Below are positions 53,125 through 62,152 of a stretch of 64,000 nucleotides of DNA, piece by piece (the first letter of the stretch is position 1; the number at the start of each line of letters is the position of its first letter). Position numbers and translations under genes: made by a program. The stretch is from contig NZ_JBJHDO010000010.1 in NCBI RefSeq assembly GCF_050958605.1, forward strand, positions 218,300-282,299. Direction: 5' to 3'. The notes beneath the pieces are model-generated. The model saw only the letters and a program-made list of their open reading frames with translations. It was not told where the DNA came from and made no database searches. This DNA comes from G016756615 sp050958605. GTDB lineage: Bacteria; Pseudomonadota; Alphaproteobacteria; Rhizobiales; Rhizobiaceae.

Positions 53125-53490
53125 ATGACCCTGGACGAATATAACGGTTTCTGCGGTTCGCTGCCGGCGTCCACGCATGTGGTGCAATGGGGTGGCGCCC
53201 ATGTCTGGAAAGTCGGCGGCAAAGTTTTCGCCATTGCCGGCTGGCACGAGGGAAAAATCCCGCACATCACGTTCAAATGTTCTGACCTCGCCTTTTCAAT
53301 TTTGAAGGAACAGGACGGGCTGCGCCCTGCTCCCTATCTCGCCTCGCGCGGCATGAGTTGGATACAGCGACAGACCGATGAAGCCATGGACGACGAGGCG
53401 CTCAGGGATTACCTGCGCGAGAGCCACCGGCTCGTCTGCCTGAAGCTGACGCGCAAGGCGCGCGCCGAACTGGGGCTTTCCCCCTCATGA
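53125..53490 (+). CDS. MmcQ/YjbR family protein (second copy)
   Basis: 121 aa. YjbR fold with HVVQWGGAHVWKVGGKVFAIAG near residue 18, HITFKCSDLAFSIL and the final SHRLVCLKLTRKAR. It is diverged from the copy at 40457. ATG 53125 (MTLDEYNGF) matches the family; an ATG at 53107 adds six residues. Function unknown; lies downstream of clpB. Confidence 0.85.
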   Translation: MTLDEYNGFCGSLPASTHVVQWGGAHVWKVGGKVFAIAGWHEGKIPHITFKCSDLAFSILKEQDGLRPAPYLASRGMSWIQRQTDEAMDDEALRDYLRESHRLVCLKLTRKARAELGLSPS

Positions 53491-53653
53491 GGAACTCAAA
53501 GGCGGCCGGCTGTGTTGTGCTCGTGATCCCGGCGGCCATTTTCATGCCCTGTTCATCGTCGAGGGTCGATTTGGCCGGTGGGGGCAGTTAGCGGGTTCTT
53601 GGGCTTTTGTCCGCGGGACGGCGATGCCCGGCGAATGGAGAGATTTGAGCAAT

Positions 53654-55135
53654 ATGTTCCGCAAGATCATCGTCTTATCGGCCGTTCTGGTGGGCGCCTC
53701 CACGATCGATGCGGCGGCTGCGCTGGCCGAACGGGAAGGCACACGTGATTCGCGGCATCGGCCGGCCGCTGCGGCGTCCCATGCCGATGGCCTGCATCTT
53801 GCCCAGACGGGCGATGTCGAAGTCTACTATGACGGCCAGGGGCGGCGCGTCATCGTCGATGCCTTCACGGGCGAGATCCTCTCCATCGACCGACCCCGCC
53901 GCCAAAATGGCCGTGAAGGCCAGCGCCGCGCCGAGCGCGAGCGCGAGTTGCGCCACCCCGGGCGCTATTATCTGGATGACCCCGAGGACATGGAGCGCTT
54001 CCGTCGCGACCAGGGCCTGTTCGCGCCGCCGGTCGACGAATATGGGGAGTATCCGCCCGAGGCATATCCCGAGGCGCCGCGAGAACGCTATCGCGATCCC
54101 TATAACGAGCCTTATGAAGAGCAACCGCCGATCCTCGCCTATCCATCAGATCCCAACCAGGGTTCGATCCTCGGTGGTCCGATCGAGCGTCGTTCCCTGC
54201 CGGATGCGCGGGAATGGTCCGAAACGGCACCGCCGAGCGAGACCATCATCGAGCCGGCACTGCCGCGCTCCGAGCCGCTGACGAGCTTCGCAGCGCGCGA
54301 CGACGTCGCCGCCCTGCAAGTGCTGCTCGATCGCGCGGGTGCCTCGCCGGGTGTCATCGACGGCCGGTTCGGTTCGAATGTCGACAAGGCGCTCGTCGTG
54401 TATCGTGAGATCACGGGCGAGAACCTGAAATCGACCGACGCGGAAGGCATCAAGAAGGCGCTCGCCGCCAGTGGCGGCGATCCCTTCACCACCTACGAGA
54501 TAACGGCTACCGACGCTGCCGGCCCCTATGTGGCTTCGGTTCCCGCCGACTACGGAGAGAAGGCCAAGCTCGACAAGCTCAGCTACACTTCTGTCGCGGA
54601 AATGCTGGCCGAACGTTTCCACATGGACGAGAACTATCTCAAGGCCCTCAATCCCGAGGCCAATTTCAATCGCCCGGGCACAATCATCAAGGTCGCCAAT
54701 GTCGGCGCCAACGTCAAAGGCGAGGTTGCCAGGATCATTGCCGACAAGGGCCGCAAGCAAGTGCGCGCCTATGCGGCGGATGGGAAGCTGATCGCCGCCT
54801 ATCCCGCCACGATCGGCTCGACCGACACGCCATCGCCGACAGGCACACATGCGGTTTCGCGCATCGCCTTCGATCCGGAATACACGTACAATCCGAAGAT
54901 CAACTTCAAGCAGGGCAACAACAACAGGGTCCTCAGGATCCCGCCCGGCCCCAATGGACCGGTGGGCTCGATCTGGATCGCGTTGGACAAGCCGACCTAC
55001 GGCATCCATGGCACGCCAGATCCTTCGAAGATCGGCAAGACGGAAAGCCATGGCTGCGTGCGCCTGACCAACTGGGACGCGCAGGAGCTCGCCAAGCTCG
55101 TGAAGCCGGGCGTCCCCGTAGACTTCATGGAGTAG
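53654..55135 (+). CDS. L,D-transpeptidase (YkuD) with peptidoglycan-binding domains
   Basis: 493 aa. Signal peptide 1-27 (FRKIIVLSAVLVGASTIDAAAALA), a disordered Pro/Arg/Asp/Tyr-rich stretch (about 60-200), a PG-binding-1 helical domain (DVAALQVLLDRAGASPGVIDGRFG, about 218-260), a LysM-like middle part, then the YkuD domain with YGIHGTPDP and SHGCVRLTN, catalytic Cys at about 468. It cross-links peptidoglycan 3-3 or anchors lipoproteins in the periplasm. GGAGAG precedes ATG 53654. Confidence 0.92.
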   Translation: MFRKIIVLSAVLVGASTIDAAAALAEREGTRDSRHRPAAAASHADGLHLAQTGDVEVYYDGQGRRVIVDAFTGEILSIDRPRRQNGREGQRRAERERELRHPGRYYLDDPEDMERFRRDQGLFAPPVDEYGEYPPEAYPEAPRERYRDPYNEPYEEQPPILAYPSDPNQGSILGGPIERRSLPDAREWSETAPPSETIIEPALPRSEPLTSFAARDDVAALQVLLDRAGASPGVIDGRFGSNVDKALVVYREITGENLKSTDAEGIKKALAASGGDPFTTYEITATDAAGPYVASVPADYGEKAKLDKLSYTSVAEMLAERFHMDENYLKALNPEANFNRPGTIIKVANVGANVKGEVARIIADKGRKQVRAYAADGKLIAAYPATIGSTDTPSPTGTHAVSRIAFDPEYTYNPKINFKQGNNNRVLRIPPGPNGPVGSIWIALDKPTYGIHGTPDPSKIGKTESHGCVRLTNWDAQELAKLVKPGVPVDFME

Positions 55136-55445
55136 GTCAACTGGGGAACGCCGGCGGTTCGTTCCGCTGGCGTCTCGACCCCGTGCCTTAACCCAAGGCA
55201 GACCTCCCGTCATCCGATCGCGTTCCCGGAAACCGCCGTTCATGCCGATGATGCGGCGCGGCTGCGAATACACGCGCCGCGGCTGCAATCAATCACGTCA
55301 TCGGAATACCGCCACACTTGTTACTCCCACCGCTCGATTTCTGGTGCCAGACTATCTCACGAGCAGCCACGAGCGATGAGCAGCGAATAGCCCTGCGCAT
55401 CAGTTCGCGGCGCGGAAATTGGCCAAATCAGGAGGTTTCGAAGCC
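55136..55445. other. 310-bp gap before the DUF899 gene
   Basis: No gene recognised. A CGGCGCG...CGCGCCG hairpin at 55254-55279, flanked by two GCGGCTGC copies, may end the transpeptidase transcript. The promoter of the DUF899 pair must be in the last 150 bases but no clear boxes were found. Confidence 0.35.
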
Positions 55446-56240
55446 ATGACGACACCAGCCGAGAACGGACGAAAGGCCGGACAGCCTGCCATGCATACAC
55501 CACCGATCGCGACGGCGCAGGAGTGGGAGGCGGCCCGCCAGCGGCTGCTCGTGAAGGAAAAGGAGCAGACCCGCGCCCGAGACGCCCTGGCCGCCGAGCG
55601 CCGGCGAATGCCGTGGATGGCCGTCGAGAAGACCTATGCCTTCGACGGTCCGGCAGGGAAGGTCAGTCTGCTCGACCTGTTCGAAGGCCGGCGTCAGCTG
55701 ATCGTCTACCGTGCCTTCTTCGAGCCCGAAGTGTTCGGCTGGCCCGACCACGCCTGCAGGGGTTGTTCGATGGTGGCGGACCAGGTCGCCCATGTCGCGC
55801 ACCTGAACGCCCGTGACACCACCCTCGTCTTCGTCTCGCGTGCGCCTCAAGCGGACATTGCGCGGCTGAAGGCGCGGATGGGCTGGGAGATGCCGTGGTT
55901 CACCATTACGGACAGCTTCGACGCCGATTTCGGCGTGGACGAGTGGCACGGCACGAACGTGTTCTACCGCGATGGCGATCGCGTGTTCCGCACCTACTTC
56001 GTCAACAATCGCGGCGACGAGCAGATGGGAGGCACCTGGAACTACCTCGACATCACGCCGCTCGGCCGGCAGGAGGTCTGGGAAGACTCGCCCGAGGGTT
56101 ATCCCCAGACACCGACCTACAAGTGGTGGAACTGGCACGACAGCTACGTTGCAGATGCAGAGCCCGACAAGAAATGGGTCGAGGTGTCGGACGCCGGAGA
56201 GGCGGCGTTCCGCAACCAACAGCCAGGCACCAAATCATGA
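55446..56240 (+). CDS. DUF899 family thioredoxin-like protein
   Basis: 264 aa. DUF899 hallmark blocks: QEWEAARQRLLVKEKEQTRARD, RRRMPWMAVEKTYAFDGPAGKVSLLDLFEGRRQLIVYRAFF, CRGCSMVADQVAHVAHLN (with a CxxC) and the C-terminal YKWWNWHDSY. A thioredoxin-like fold with a redox cysteine pair; physiological role unknown. AGGAGG lies 10 bases before ATG 55446. The stop overlaps a small membrane protein gene (ATGA). Confidence 0.87.
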   Translation: MTTPAENGRKAGQPAMHTPPIATAQEWEAARQRLLVKEKEQTRARDALAAERRRMPWMAVEKTYAFDGPAGKVSLLDLFEGRRQLIVYRAFFEPEVFGWPDHACRGCSMVADQVAHVAHLNARDTTLVFVSRAPQADIARLKARMGWEMPWFTITDSFDADFGVDEWHGTNVFYRDGDRVFRTYFVNNRGDEQMGGTWNYLDITPLGRQEVWEDSPEGYPQTPTYKWWNWHDSYVADAEPDKKWVEVSDAGEAAFRNQQPGTKS

Positions 56241-56515
56241 GCCAGGCCTGTTCCGGCGGATCCGACGGGCAGGCGCCTCGCCGGAACGCCGGTGCGGCCT
56301 GGATGGCTGACGGGCTGGCCCTCGCGGCAGCGCCGACTTTCGCTATCATGGCGCTGTTGACCGGCGTCTTGGACAGTGGCCCGGCGGAGATGCTCTGCTC
56401 TGCCAAGCACGTATCGCCGCTGAGCGGCATGGCCATGATGTACCTGCTGATGAGCGTCTTTTATGCGACCCCGTGGCTACGGCTGATTCTCGCAAGCGTC
56501 CGCCGGTCGGCCTGA
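56237..56515 (+). CDS. Small membrane protein coupled to DUF899
   Basis: 92 aa. A basic N-terminus, then two hydrophobic helices (ALAAAPTFAIMALLTGVLD, about 28-48; PLSGMAMMYLLMSVFYATPWL, about 60-80). ATG 56237 overlaps the DUF899 stop by 4 bases. Similar proteins of 80-100 aa accompany DUF899 genes; a membrane partner for the redox protein is plausible but unproven. Confidence 0.7.
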   Translation: MSQACSGGSDGQAPRRNAGAAWMADGLALAAAPTFAIMALLTGVLDSGPAEMLCSAKHVSPLSGMAMMYLLMSVFYATPWLRLILASVRRSA

Positions 56516-56648
56516 AGGGGCGCTCGCGCGGATCAGGACTGCGTCGTCACCGATCGACCAGACCTGATCGTGGCTCCTGGTCGTGGCTCCGGCATTTCAC
56601 GTCGCTGGCGTTTGGCGCAGGCGCCGTCCGAGAGGCTAGTCTCCAGCC

Positions 56649-58154
56649 ATGGAGATCACCGTCGCAGAGCCCGGTCGGAACGGGAAAACCTTTTGTCCCC
56701 CGCCGAACCGGCGTTTCGCGCTTGTCGCCGCGATCCTGGCGTCCAGCATGGGTTTCATCGACGGTTCGGTCGTTTCGCTTGCCATGCCGGCGATCCGCGC
56801 CGATCTCGCTGCTTCGCTGGTCGACGCCCAATGGATCGGCAACGGCTACATGCTGTTCCTCTCCTCGCTGGTGCTGCTCGGCGGTGCGGCCGGCGATGTG
56901 TTCGGCGTCCGTAACATCTTCGCCGGCGGCATCGCTTTCTTTATCGTCACCTCGCTCGCCTGCGCGCTGGCCCCGGATGCGACAACGCTGATCGCCATGC
57001 GCGCCCTGCAGGGCGTCGGCGCCGCTTTCATGGTGCCGGGCAGCCTTGCGCTCATCGCCAAAGCCTATCCGCCCGATACGCGCGGCCGTGCCATCGGCCT
57101 GTGGGCGGCCTTCTCCTCGCTGACGACAGCCGGCGGCCCCTTCGTGGGAGGCATGATGCTGTCCTTCGGCGCGGATTGGATGTGGCGGCTGATCTTCGCC
57201 ATAAACGTGCCGATCGGGGTCGTCGCGCTGGCCATGCTGTTTGCCCGGGTTCCCCAGGATCGGCCGCCGGAGAAGCGCCGCCTCGATATTTTCGGGGCCG
57301 TGCTCGCCACCGCCGGCCTCGGTCTGATAGCCTGGGGGCTGACCAGTTTCGGCGAACCGGCGCAACATCTGGTCTCGCCCTGGGTCTGGCTCGTCGCGGG
57401 CGCCGCGATCTTCGTTTTCTTCATTGCCTGGGAGAAGCGGGTCGCGATGCCTATGGTGAAGCTCGAACTGTTCCGCTCCAAAGCGTTCTCGGGTGCGAAC
57501 GTCTACACCCTTATCCTGTTCTTCGCCTTCAGCGCGGTTCTGTTCTTCCTGCCCATGACGGTCGTGACGGCCTGGGGCGCCTCGGAATGGCAGGCGAGCC
57601 TGCTTGTCGTTCCGCTGTCGCTCTTCATCGCTGTCTTTTCCGGCAAGGCGGGGCGGATAGCGGACCGCAATGGGCCGCGCCTGTTGCTGACTGCCGGAGC
57701 GGCGCTGGTTGGTCTTTCCTATGCCGGCCTGGCAGCCACGATGCCGCTGATGCTGATGTGGAAGGTGACTTTCCCGATCCTCCTGCTGCAAGCCATTGGC
57801 ATGGCGATGCTGGTCTCCCCATTATCGACGGCAGTCATGCAGGCGGTCCCAGATTCCGATACAGGGCTTGCCTCTGGCGTGAACAATGCGGTCGCCCGCG
57901 CCGCAGGCCTGATGGCGGTGGCGGCGCTGGGCGCGGTGGCTAGTCTGGTCTTTACATCGACGATGGGCGGTGCGGCGATAGCGGAATTCGGGGCGCGCCC
58001 GGAGGCAGCATTGCCGGCCGATGTCGAGGCGCAGCGCATCGTCGCGACGAATCGCGCTTTCCAGGCGATCGCCGCGCTCTCGGCGGTGACCTGTCTCGCG
58101 GCGGCCGCTATCGCCTGGGCGACCCAGCCTTCGTGGAAGAAGGTGGAAGATTGA
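56649..58154 (+). CDS. MFS transporter, DHA2 family (second copy)
   Basis: 501 aa, 14 helices. First helix FIDGSVVSLAMPAI (D-x-S-V-V-x-x-A-x-P), motif A loop GAAGDVFGVRNIFAGG, and RALQGVGAAFMVPGSLALI. A drug exporter of the EmrB/QacA type but without a neighbouring regulator, unlike the pump at 5302. It overlaps the convergent TPR gene by 47 bases. Confidence 0.87.
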   Translation: MEITVAEPGRNGKTFCPPPNRRFALVAAILASSMGFIDGSVVSLAMPAIRADLAASLVDAQWIGNGYMLFLSSLVLLGGAAGDVFGVRNIFAGGIAFFIVTSLACALAPDATTLIAMRALQGVGAAFMVPGSLALIAKAYPPDTRGRAIGLWAAFSSLTTAGGPFVGGMMLSFGADWMWRLIFAINVPIGVVALAMLFARVPQDRPPEKRRLDIFGAVLATAGLGLIAWGLTSFGEPAQHLVSPWVWLVAGAAIFVFFIAWEKRVAMPMVKLELFRSKAFSGANVYTLILFFAFSAVLFFLPMTVVTAWGASEWQASLLVVPLSLFIAVFSGKAGRIADRNGPRLLLTAGAALVGLSYAGLAATMPLMLMWKVTFPILLLQAIGMAMLVSPLSTAVMQAVPDSDTGLASGVNNAVARAAGLMAVAALGAVASLVFTSTMGGAAIAEFGARPEAALPADVEAQRIVATNRAFQAIAALSAVTCLAAAAIAWATQPSWKKVED

Positions 58155-58461
58155 GCCGGCGAAGTGCTCGCTTGAGAAAGACGCTCATCTCCCGAGCAGC
58201 CTGGATATCGCCACGGCCCTGCGCCGTCTCGATGCCGATCTTCCACGCCGCCACGGCATCCTTTTCGCGCTTGGCCTCGAGGAGCGCCTTCCCCAGCGAT
58301 TTCCACGCTGCGGAATAGGACGGGTTCTGCTGCGTCGCCCGTTCGAGATGCCGAATCGCGGCTTCGAAATCGCCTTCCTCCAGATACTCGATGCCCAGGC
58401 TGAAGCGCAGCAAGGCCGTATCATGTCCCGCTGCCAGCTTCCGCTCCAGTGCTTCTCGCAT
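58108..58461 (-). CDS. TPR-repeat protein
   Basis: 117 aa with two tetratricopeptide repeats: LLRFSLGIEYLEEGDFEAAIRHLERATQQNPSYSAAWKSLG (about 18-55) and ALLEAKREKDAVAAW. It ends in a basic helix. Small soluble adaptor of unknown partner. It lies 2 bases after the flavin reductase stop, so it is probably the last gene of that transcript. Confidence 0.87.
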   Translation of the reverse strand: MREALERKLAAGHDTALLRFSLGIEYLEEGDFEAAIRHLERATQQNPSYSAAWKSLGKALLEAKREKDAVAAWKIGIETAQGRGDIQAAREMSVFLKRALRRLNLPPSSTKAGSPRR

Positions 58462-58463
58462 GG

Positions 58464-58997
58464 CTATCGCGCCCCCTCATGGAGGTGGCCATAGCGGCGA
58501 TTGGCCCAAAGCAACGGGCGGGATCGCGCCGGCACATCCGTGGCGATAATGGCGCCGACGAAAAGCTCGTGATCTGCTGCAGCAATGGCGCCCGCCAGAT
58601 CGCAATCCATCGCCGCCGCGGCACCGATCAGATGCGGGCGACCCGAAGGCCAGGCGCCCCACACACCGATGAGATGGCGCTGCGATGGCTCGACCTTGCC
58701 GGCGAAGGCGTCGGCCACGAGTTCCTGCCCGCGCGACAGCATGGCGAGCGAAAACCCGCCCGTCGCGCGGATCGCCTTCGCCAGCGGGCAGCCGCCCTTG
58801 ACCGAGACGAGCACGGTAGGGGGCTCGGCCGAGAGCGACAGGACGGCAGTCGCCGTCCGGCCGTGAAGTGTTTCTGCGTCATTGGCACCGATGACGCAGA
58901 CGGTCGACGCCATGCGGGAGAACGCCTCGGCGAAGGCCGTGCGCGGAATCGCCGGCTTCCCGGTTGGAATGAGATCCAGGTGATGCGGCACCGTCAT
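58464..58997 (-). CDS. Flavin reductase family protein (HpaC-like)
   Basis: 177 aa. FMN-binding split barrel: FAEAFSRMASTVCVIG, ATAVLSLSAEPPTVLVSV and KAIRATGGFSLAML. It reduces FMN/FAD with NAD(P)H for partner oxygenases or stress needs. Its ATG (58997) overlaps the fpr stop by 4 bases, so it is co-translated with ferredoxin-NADP reductase. Confidence 0.88.
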   Translation of the reverse strand: MTVPHHLDLIPTGKPAIPRTAFAEAFSRMASTVCVIGANDAETLHGRTATAVLSLSAEPPTVLVSVKGGCPLAKAIRATGGFSLAMLSRGQELVADAFAGKVEPSQRHLIGVWGAWPSGRPHLIGAAAAMDCDLAGAIAAADHELFVGAIIATDVPARSRPLLWANRRYGHLHEGAR

Positions 58998-59767
58998 TTA
59001 TCGACGAACGCCTTCTCGATTACGAAATGCGCCGGCGTGCCGTGGCTGCCCTCGACGAAACCTCGCGCATCGAGCATCGCCCTGATCTCGGCGAGCATGT
59101 CGGGTCCGCCGCAGATCATGATCCTGTCCGCCGCGATATCGAAATCGGGCAGGGACAGATCCTTGAACAACTTGCCGGACCAGATGAGATCGGTCAGCCT
59201 GCCGCGGTTGCGATAAGGTTCGCGCGTCACCGTGGGGTAATAGACGAGCTTGTCGCCGATGACTGGGCCGAGATAGGTATCGCCAGGCAGGTCCTTGGTG
59301 ATGAAATCCGTGTAGGCGAGTTCGGCGATGTGGCGAACGCCATGCGCGAGTATCACCCTCTCGAACCGCTGATAGATTTCCATGTCCTTGATGACGGACA
59401 GGAACGGCGCGAGGCCTGTGCCTGTCGACAGCAGCCAGAGCCTTTTTCCGGGCAGGAGATTGTCATGGAGCAGCGTGCCGACGGCCTTCTTGCCGACAAG
59501 CACACGGTCGCCCTCGCGGAGGTTCTGCAGCCGCGAGGTCAGAGGGCCGTCGGGCACCTTGATGGAGAAGAATTCGAGGATCTCGTCATAGTTGCCGCTG
59601 GCGATCGAATAGGCGCGGGTGAGCGGCTTGCCGGCGATCTCCAGTCCCATCATCGTGAACTGGCCGCTCGAAAACCGGAAACCGGGATCGCGGGTCGTCC
59701 GGAAGGAGAACAGCGTATCGGTCCAGTGCCGCACGGCCAGAACCGTTTCTTGATGGAAGTTGCTCAT
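58994..59767 (-). CDS. fpr: Ferredoxin--NADP+ reductase
   Basis: 257 aa. FAD site R51-A-Y-S54 in LTRAYSIAS, phosphate-binding LTSRLQNLREGDRVLVGKK region and NADP site STGTGLAPF (about 114-122). It balances NADPH and reduced ferredoxin and protects against superoxide-generating drugs. A perfect palindrome lies 5 bases before its ATG (59772-59786), suggesting direct repression. Transcribed from the sodB side. Confidence 0.94.
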   Translation of the reverse strand: MSNFHQETVLAVRHWTDTLFSFRTTRDPGFRFSSGQFTMMGLEIAGKPLTRAYSIASGNYDEILEFFSIKVPDGPLTSRLQNLREGDRVLVGKKAVGTLLHDNLLPGKRLWLLSTGTGLAPFLSVIKDMEIYQRFERVILAHGVRHIAELAYTDFITKDLPGDTYLGPVIGDKLVYYPTVTREPYRNRGRLTDLIWSGKLFKDLSLPDFDIAADRIMICGGPDMLAEIRAMLDARGFVEGSHGTPAHFVIEKAFVDK

Positions 59768-59771
59768 GGAT

Positions 59772-59786
59772 ACGAAAGTCTTTCGT
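59772..59786. promoter_or_regulatory. Perfect palindrome just before the fpr start
   Basis: ACGAAAG-T-CTTTCGT, 7-bp arms around one base, covers the ribosome-binding zone 5 bases from the fpr ATG. A one-base centre cannot form a tight RNA loop, so a protein operator is the better reading. Confidence 0.5.
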
Positions 59787-59925
59787 CAATCACCGCTTCC
59801 GGCGTGGGCGGCGGACATGGAACCGATATCGGTGCGATGCCGTGGTGCCGCCCGCGCTCGACGCAACGGCCCGAAATCGGTTCGGGAAGCACGTTGCGTC
59901 GATTGAAGCTTTCTTCGCGCCGAGG

Positions 59926-60534
59926 TCAGGCGGCCTTGAGCGCCGCTTCCGCGAATTCGTAGTTCGCCAGCCTGTCGAGGAAGTTCGTCACATAATCCGG
60001 ACGGCGATTGCGGAAGTCGAGATAATAGCTGTGCTCCCAAACATCGAGACCGAGCAGCACCTTGCCCTCACCCGTCGCAAGCGGGTTGGAGCCGTTGGGC
60101 GTTTTCGTCACCTTCAGCCTGCCGTCATTCGCCAGCACCAGCCAGGCCCATCCGGACCCGAACTGGCCGACGGCTGCCGTCTTGAAAGCCTCCTTGAAGG
60201 CTTCGGCGCTGCCGAAGTCGCCGACGATCTTGGCTTCCAGGGCACCTGGCATGCGGCCGCCATTGGGCGAAAGCACCTGCCAGAACAGGATATGGTTCCA
60301 GTGCTGGCCGGCATTGTTGAACACCGGAGCGAGATCGGCCTTCCCGTTGCTGTAGGCAATGATCTCCTCCAGCGACTTGCCTTGCAGTTCGGCATTCTTC
60401 TCGACGAAGCCGTTGAGGGCGGTCACATACGCCTGATGGTGCTTGCCATGGTGGAGCTCAAGGGTTTCCGTGCCCATGCCGGCTGCCGCGAGAGCATCGG
60501 TCGCATAGGGAAGGGCGGGCAGTTCGAAGGCCAT
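59926..60534 (-). CDS. sodB: Superoxide dismutase, iron type
   Basis: 202 aa. Metal ligands H28 (LELHHGKHH), H81 (QHWNH), D164 and H168 (DVWEHSYY). The outer-sphere Gln77 sits in FNNAGQHWNH, the iron-type place; manganese enzymes have Gln at the later site instead. Cytoplasmic superoxide removal. ATG 60534 is preceded by AAAGGAA; the in-frame start at 60621 adds a basic stretch and is rejected. Divergent from a cysteine-rich regulator. Confidence 0.93.
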   Translation of the reverse strand: MAFELPALPYATDALAAAGMGTETLELHHGKHHQAYVTALNGFVEKNAELQGKSLEEIIAYSNGKADLAPVFNNAGQHWNHILFWQVLSPNGGRMPGALEAKIVGDFGSAEAFKEAFKTAAVGQFGSGWAWLVLANDGRLKVTKTPNGSNPLATGEGKVLLGLDVWEHSYYLDFRNRRPDYVTNFLDRLANYEFAEAALKAA

Positions 60535-60647
60535 GGTGGAATTCCTTTTCCATTTGCGCATGCGCGTTCCAGCGTTCCGTCGCTTGCATCCCGGCGGCGC
60601 ATGTCGTATTTTCCAAGACAACTCTTTCTAAATTTGTCGCGATCAAT

Positions 60648-61319
60648 ATGTCAAGCGATGCCTTGCTAAATTCAAAGGGATGGAACGCGCGCACGCCGGC
60701 GCAGCGCATTCTGATGACGCTCAAGATGCATGGCCCGCAAACCGCGCCTGAGATCGGCAAGCGCTTGTCCATAACGGGAGAAGCGGCTCGGCAGCAGCTC
60801 GTGCGGCTGGCCGAGGAGGGGCTGGTAGCAGCACGCTCCGAAGCGCGAGGCGTCGGCCGGCCCTCGCAATTCTGGAAGCTGACACCGGCCGGCAACGGCG
60901 AATTTCCCGATACCCATGCCGAACTCACGGTGCACCTTCTGCGCACCATCCAGAGCCGGCTCGGCGATGCCGCGCTGGACGCGATTATATCGGCACGCGA
61001 AGAAGAAACGCGCGAAGCCTATCTCCGTGGAATGGAGGGGGCCGACGATCTTCGCGAACGGGTAGACCGCCTGGCACGTATCAGGTCGGCCGAAGGTTAC
61101 ATGGCGGATTGGCAGGAAATGCCGGATGGCAGCCTGCTCTTCGTCGAGAACCATTGCCCGATCTGCGCGGCGGCGACCGCATGCCAGGGGTTCTGCCGGG
61201 CCGAGGTAGCGGTGTTCGAGAGCGTGCTCGGGCCCGACGTGCGGGTCGAGCGTCTCGAACATATCATCGCGGGTGCCCGGCGCTGCGCCTACGCCATCGC
61301 ACCTGCGGACCTGGCATAG
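60648..61319 (+). CDS. SufR-like winged-helix regulator with C-terminal cysteine cluster
   Basis: 223 aa. The winged helix (residues about 17-80: TAPEIGKRLSITGEAARQQLVRLAEEGLV, then GRPSQFWKLT) is of the SufR/DeoR-like type. The C-terminal CPICAAATACQGFC set plus a further ARRC gives five cysteines that can hold an iron-sulfur cluster, as SufR does. It is divergent from sodB with 113 bases between the starts and near fpr and flavin reductase, so it is the likely redox or iron-sulfur sensor of this group. Targets unproven. A weak GACAA (60617) / TTGTC (60634) pair lies in the gap. Confidence 0.85.
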   Translation: MSSDALLNSKGWNARTPAQRILMTLKMHGPQTAPEIGKRLSITGEAARQQLVRLAEEGLVAARSEARGVGRPSQFWKLTPAGNGEFPDTHAELTVHLLRTIQSRLGDAALDAIISAREEETREAYLRGMEGADDLRERVDRLARIRSAEGYMADWQEMPDGSLLFVENHCPICAAATACQGFCRAEVAVFESVLGPDVRVERLEHIIAGARRCAYAIAPADLA

Positions 61320-61477
61320 ACCTGCGCCTGCTTTCCGCCGCTTGTCGCTGTCGCGGCGTGCCTATATGTTCCGGCCGCCATGGTGCCGAAGCAAAGACAT
61401 CCCAGAGACTGCACGGAGGGAACGCCTAAGGCGGCCTCTTCGGCTCGTCTTGCCCTGGATTTGGATAGAGTGCGCTG

Positions 61478-62152
61478 GTGATCGAGTTAAGGTCGGTTAC
61501 CCATCGCTTCGGCGACCGGACGGTGCTGAAGGAAGTGGATCTCGTTCTCGCCGAGCGGCGGATCGCGGTGATCGGAGCCAATGGTTCGGGCAAGAGCACT
61601 TTCGCGCGTCTCTTGAACGGGCTCTTGCTGCCCAGCCAGGGCAGCGTCCGCATTGACGGGATCGATACGCGCGAACACGGCAAGGAAGTTCGCAGGAAGG
61701 TGGGGTTCGTGTTCCAGAACCCGGACAACCAGATCGTCTTCCCGGTCGTCGAGGAGGATCTGGCTTTCGGCTTGAAGAACCTGAAGCTGTCGCGCGAGGA
61801 GGTCCGCGCCAGGGTCGATCGGGCGTTGGAGCAATACGGCCTCGCCGAATACCGCAACCATCCGGCCCATCTCTTGAGCGGTGGCCAGAAGCAGCTCCTC
61901 GCGATCTCCGCCGTTCTGGTGATGGAGCCGAACTACGTCGTGTTCGACGAGCCGACGACGGCGCTCGATCTCAGGAACAAGCGAAAGATCACGCGCTTCA
62001 TCCATGAGCTCGCCCAAGCCTCCATCGTGGTGTCGCACGATCTCGACCTTCTGTCCGACTTCGATCGCGTGATCGCCTTCGACGAGGGCAGGGTGGTTCT
62101 CGACGGCTCGCCCCGTGACGTGATCGGCCGCTATATCGAGATGATGGAATGA
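61478..62152 (+). CDS. bioM: Biotin ECF transporter ATP-binding protein BioM
   Basis: 224 aa ECF-type ABC ATPase. Walker A GANGSGKST near residue 35, Q-loop FQNPDNQIVFP, signature LSGGQKQLL near 128, Walker B VVFDEPTTALD. Starts at GTG 61478. With BioN and BioY it forms the biotin importer; the three genes overlap by 4 bases each, so they are one translationally coupled operon. Confidence 0.92.
   Translation: MIELRSVTHRFGDRTVLKEVDLVLAERRIAVIGANGSGKSTFARLLNGLLLPSQGSVRIDGIDTREHGKEVRRKVGFVFQNPDNQIVFPVVEEDLAFGLKNLKLSREEVRARVDRALEQYGLAEYRNHPAHLLSGGQKQLLAISAVLVMEPNYVVFDEPTTALDLRNKRKITRFIHELAQASIVVSHDLDLLSDFDRVIAFDEGRVVLDGSPRDVIGRYIEMME

Noticed and set aside
61320..61477. Riboswitch or BirA site upstream of bioMNY
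   Set aside because: The 158-base gap has no recognisable BioR/BirA-type palindrome or riboswitch core; only GC-rich sequence.
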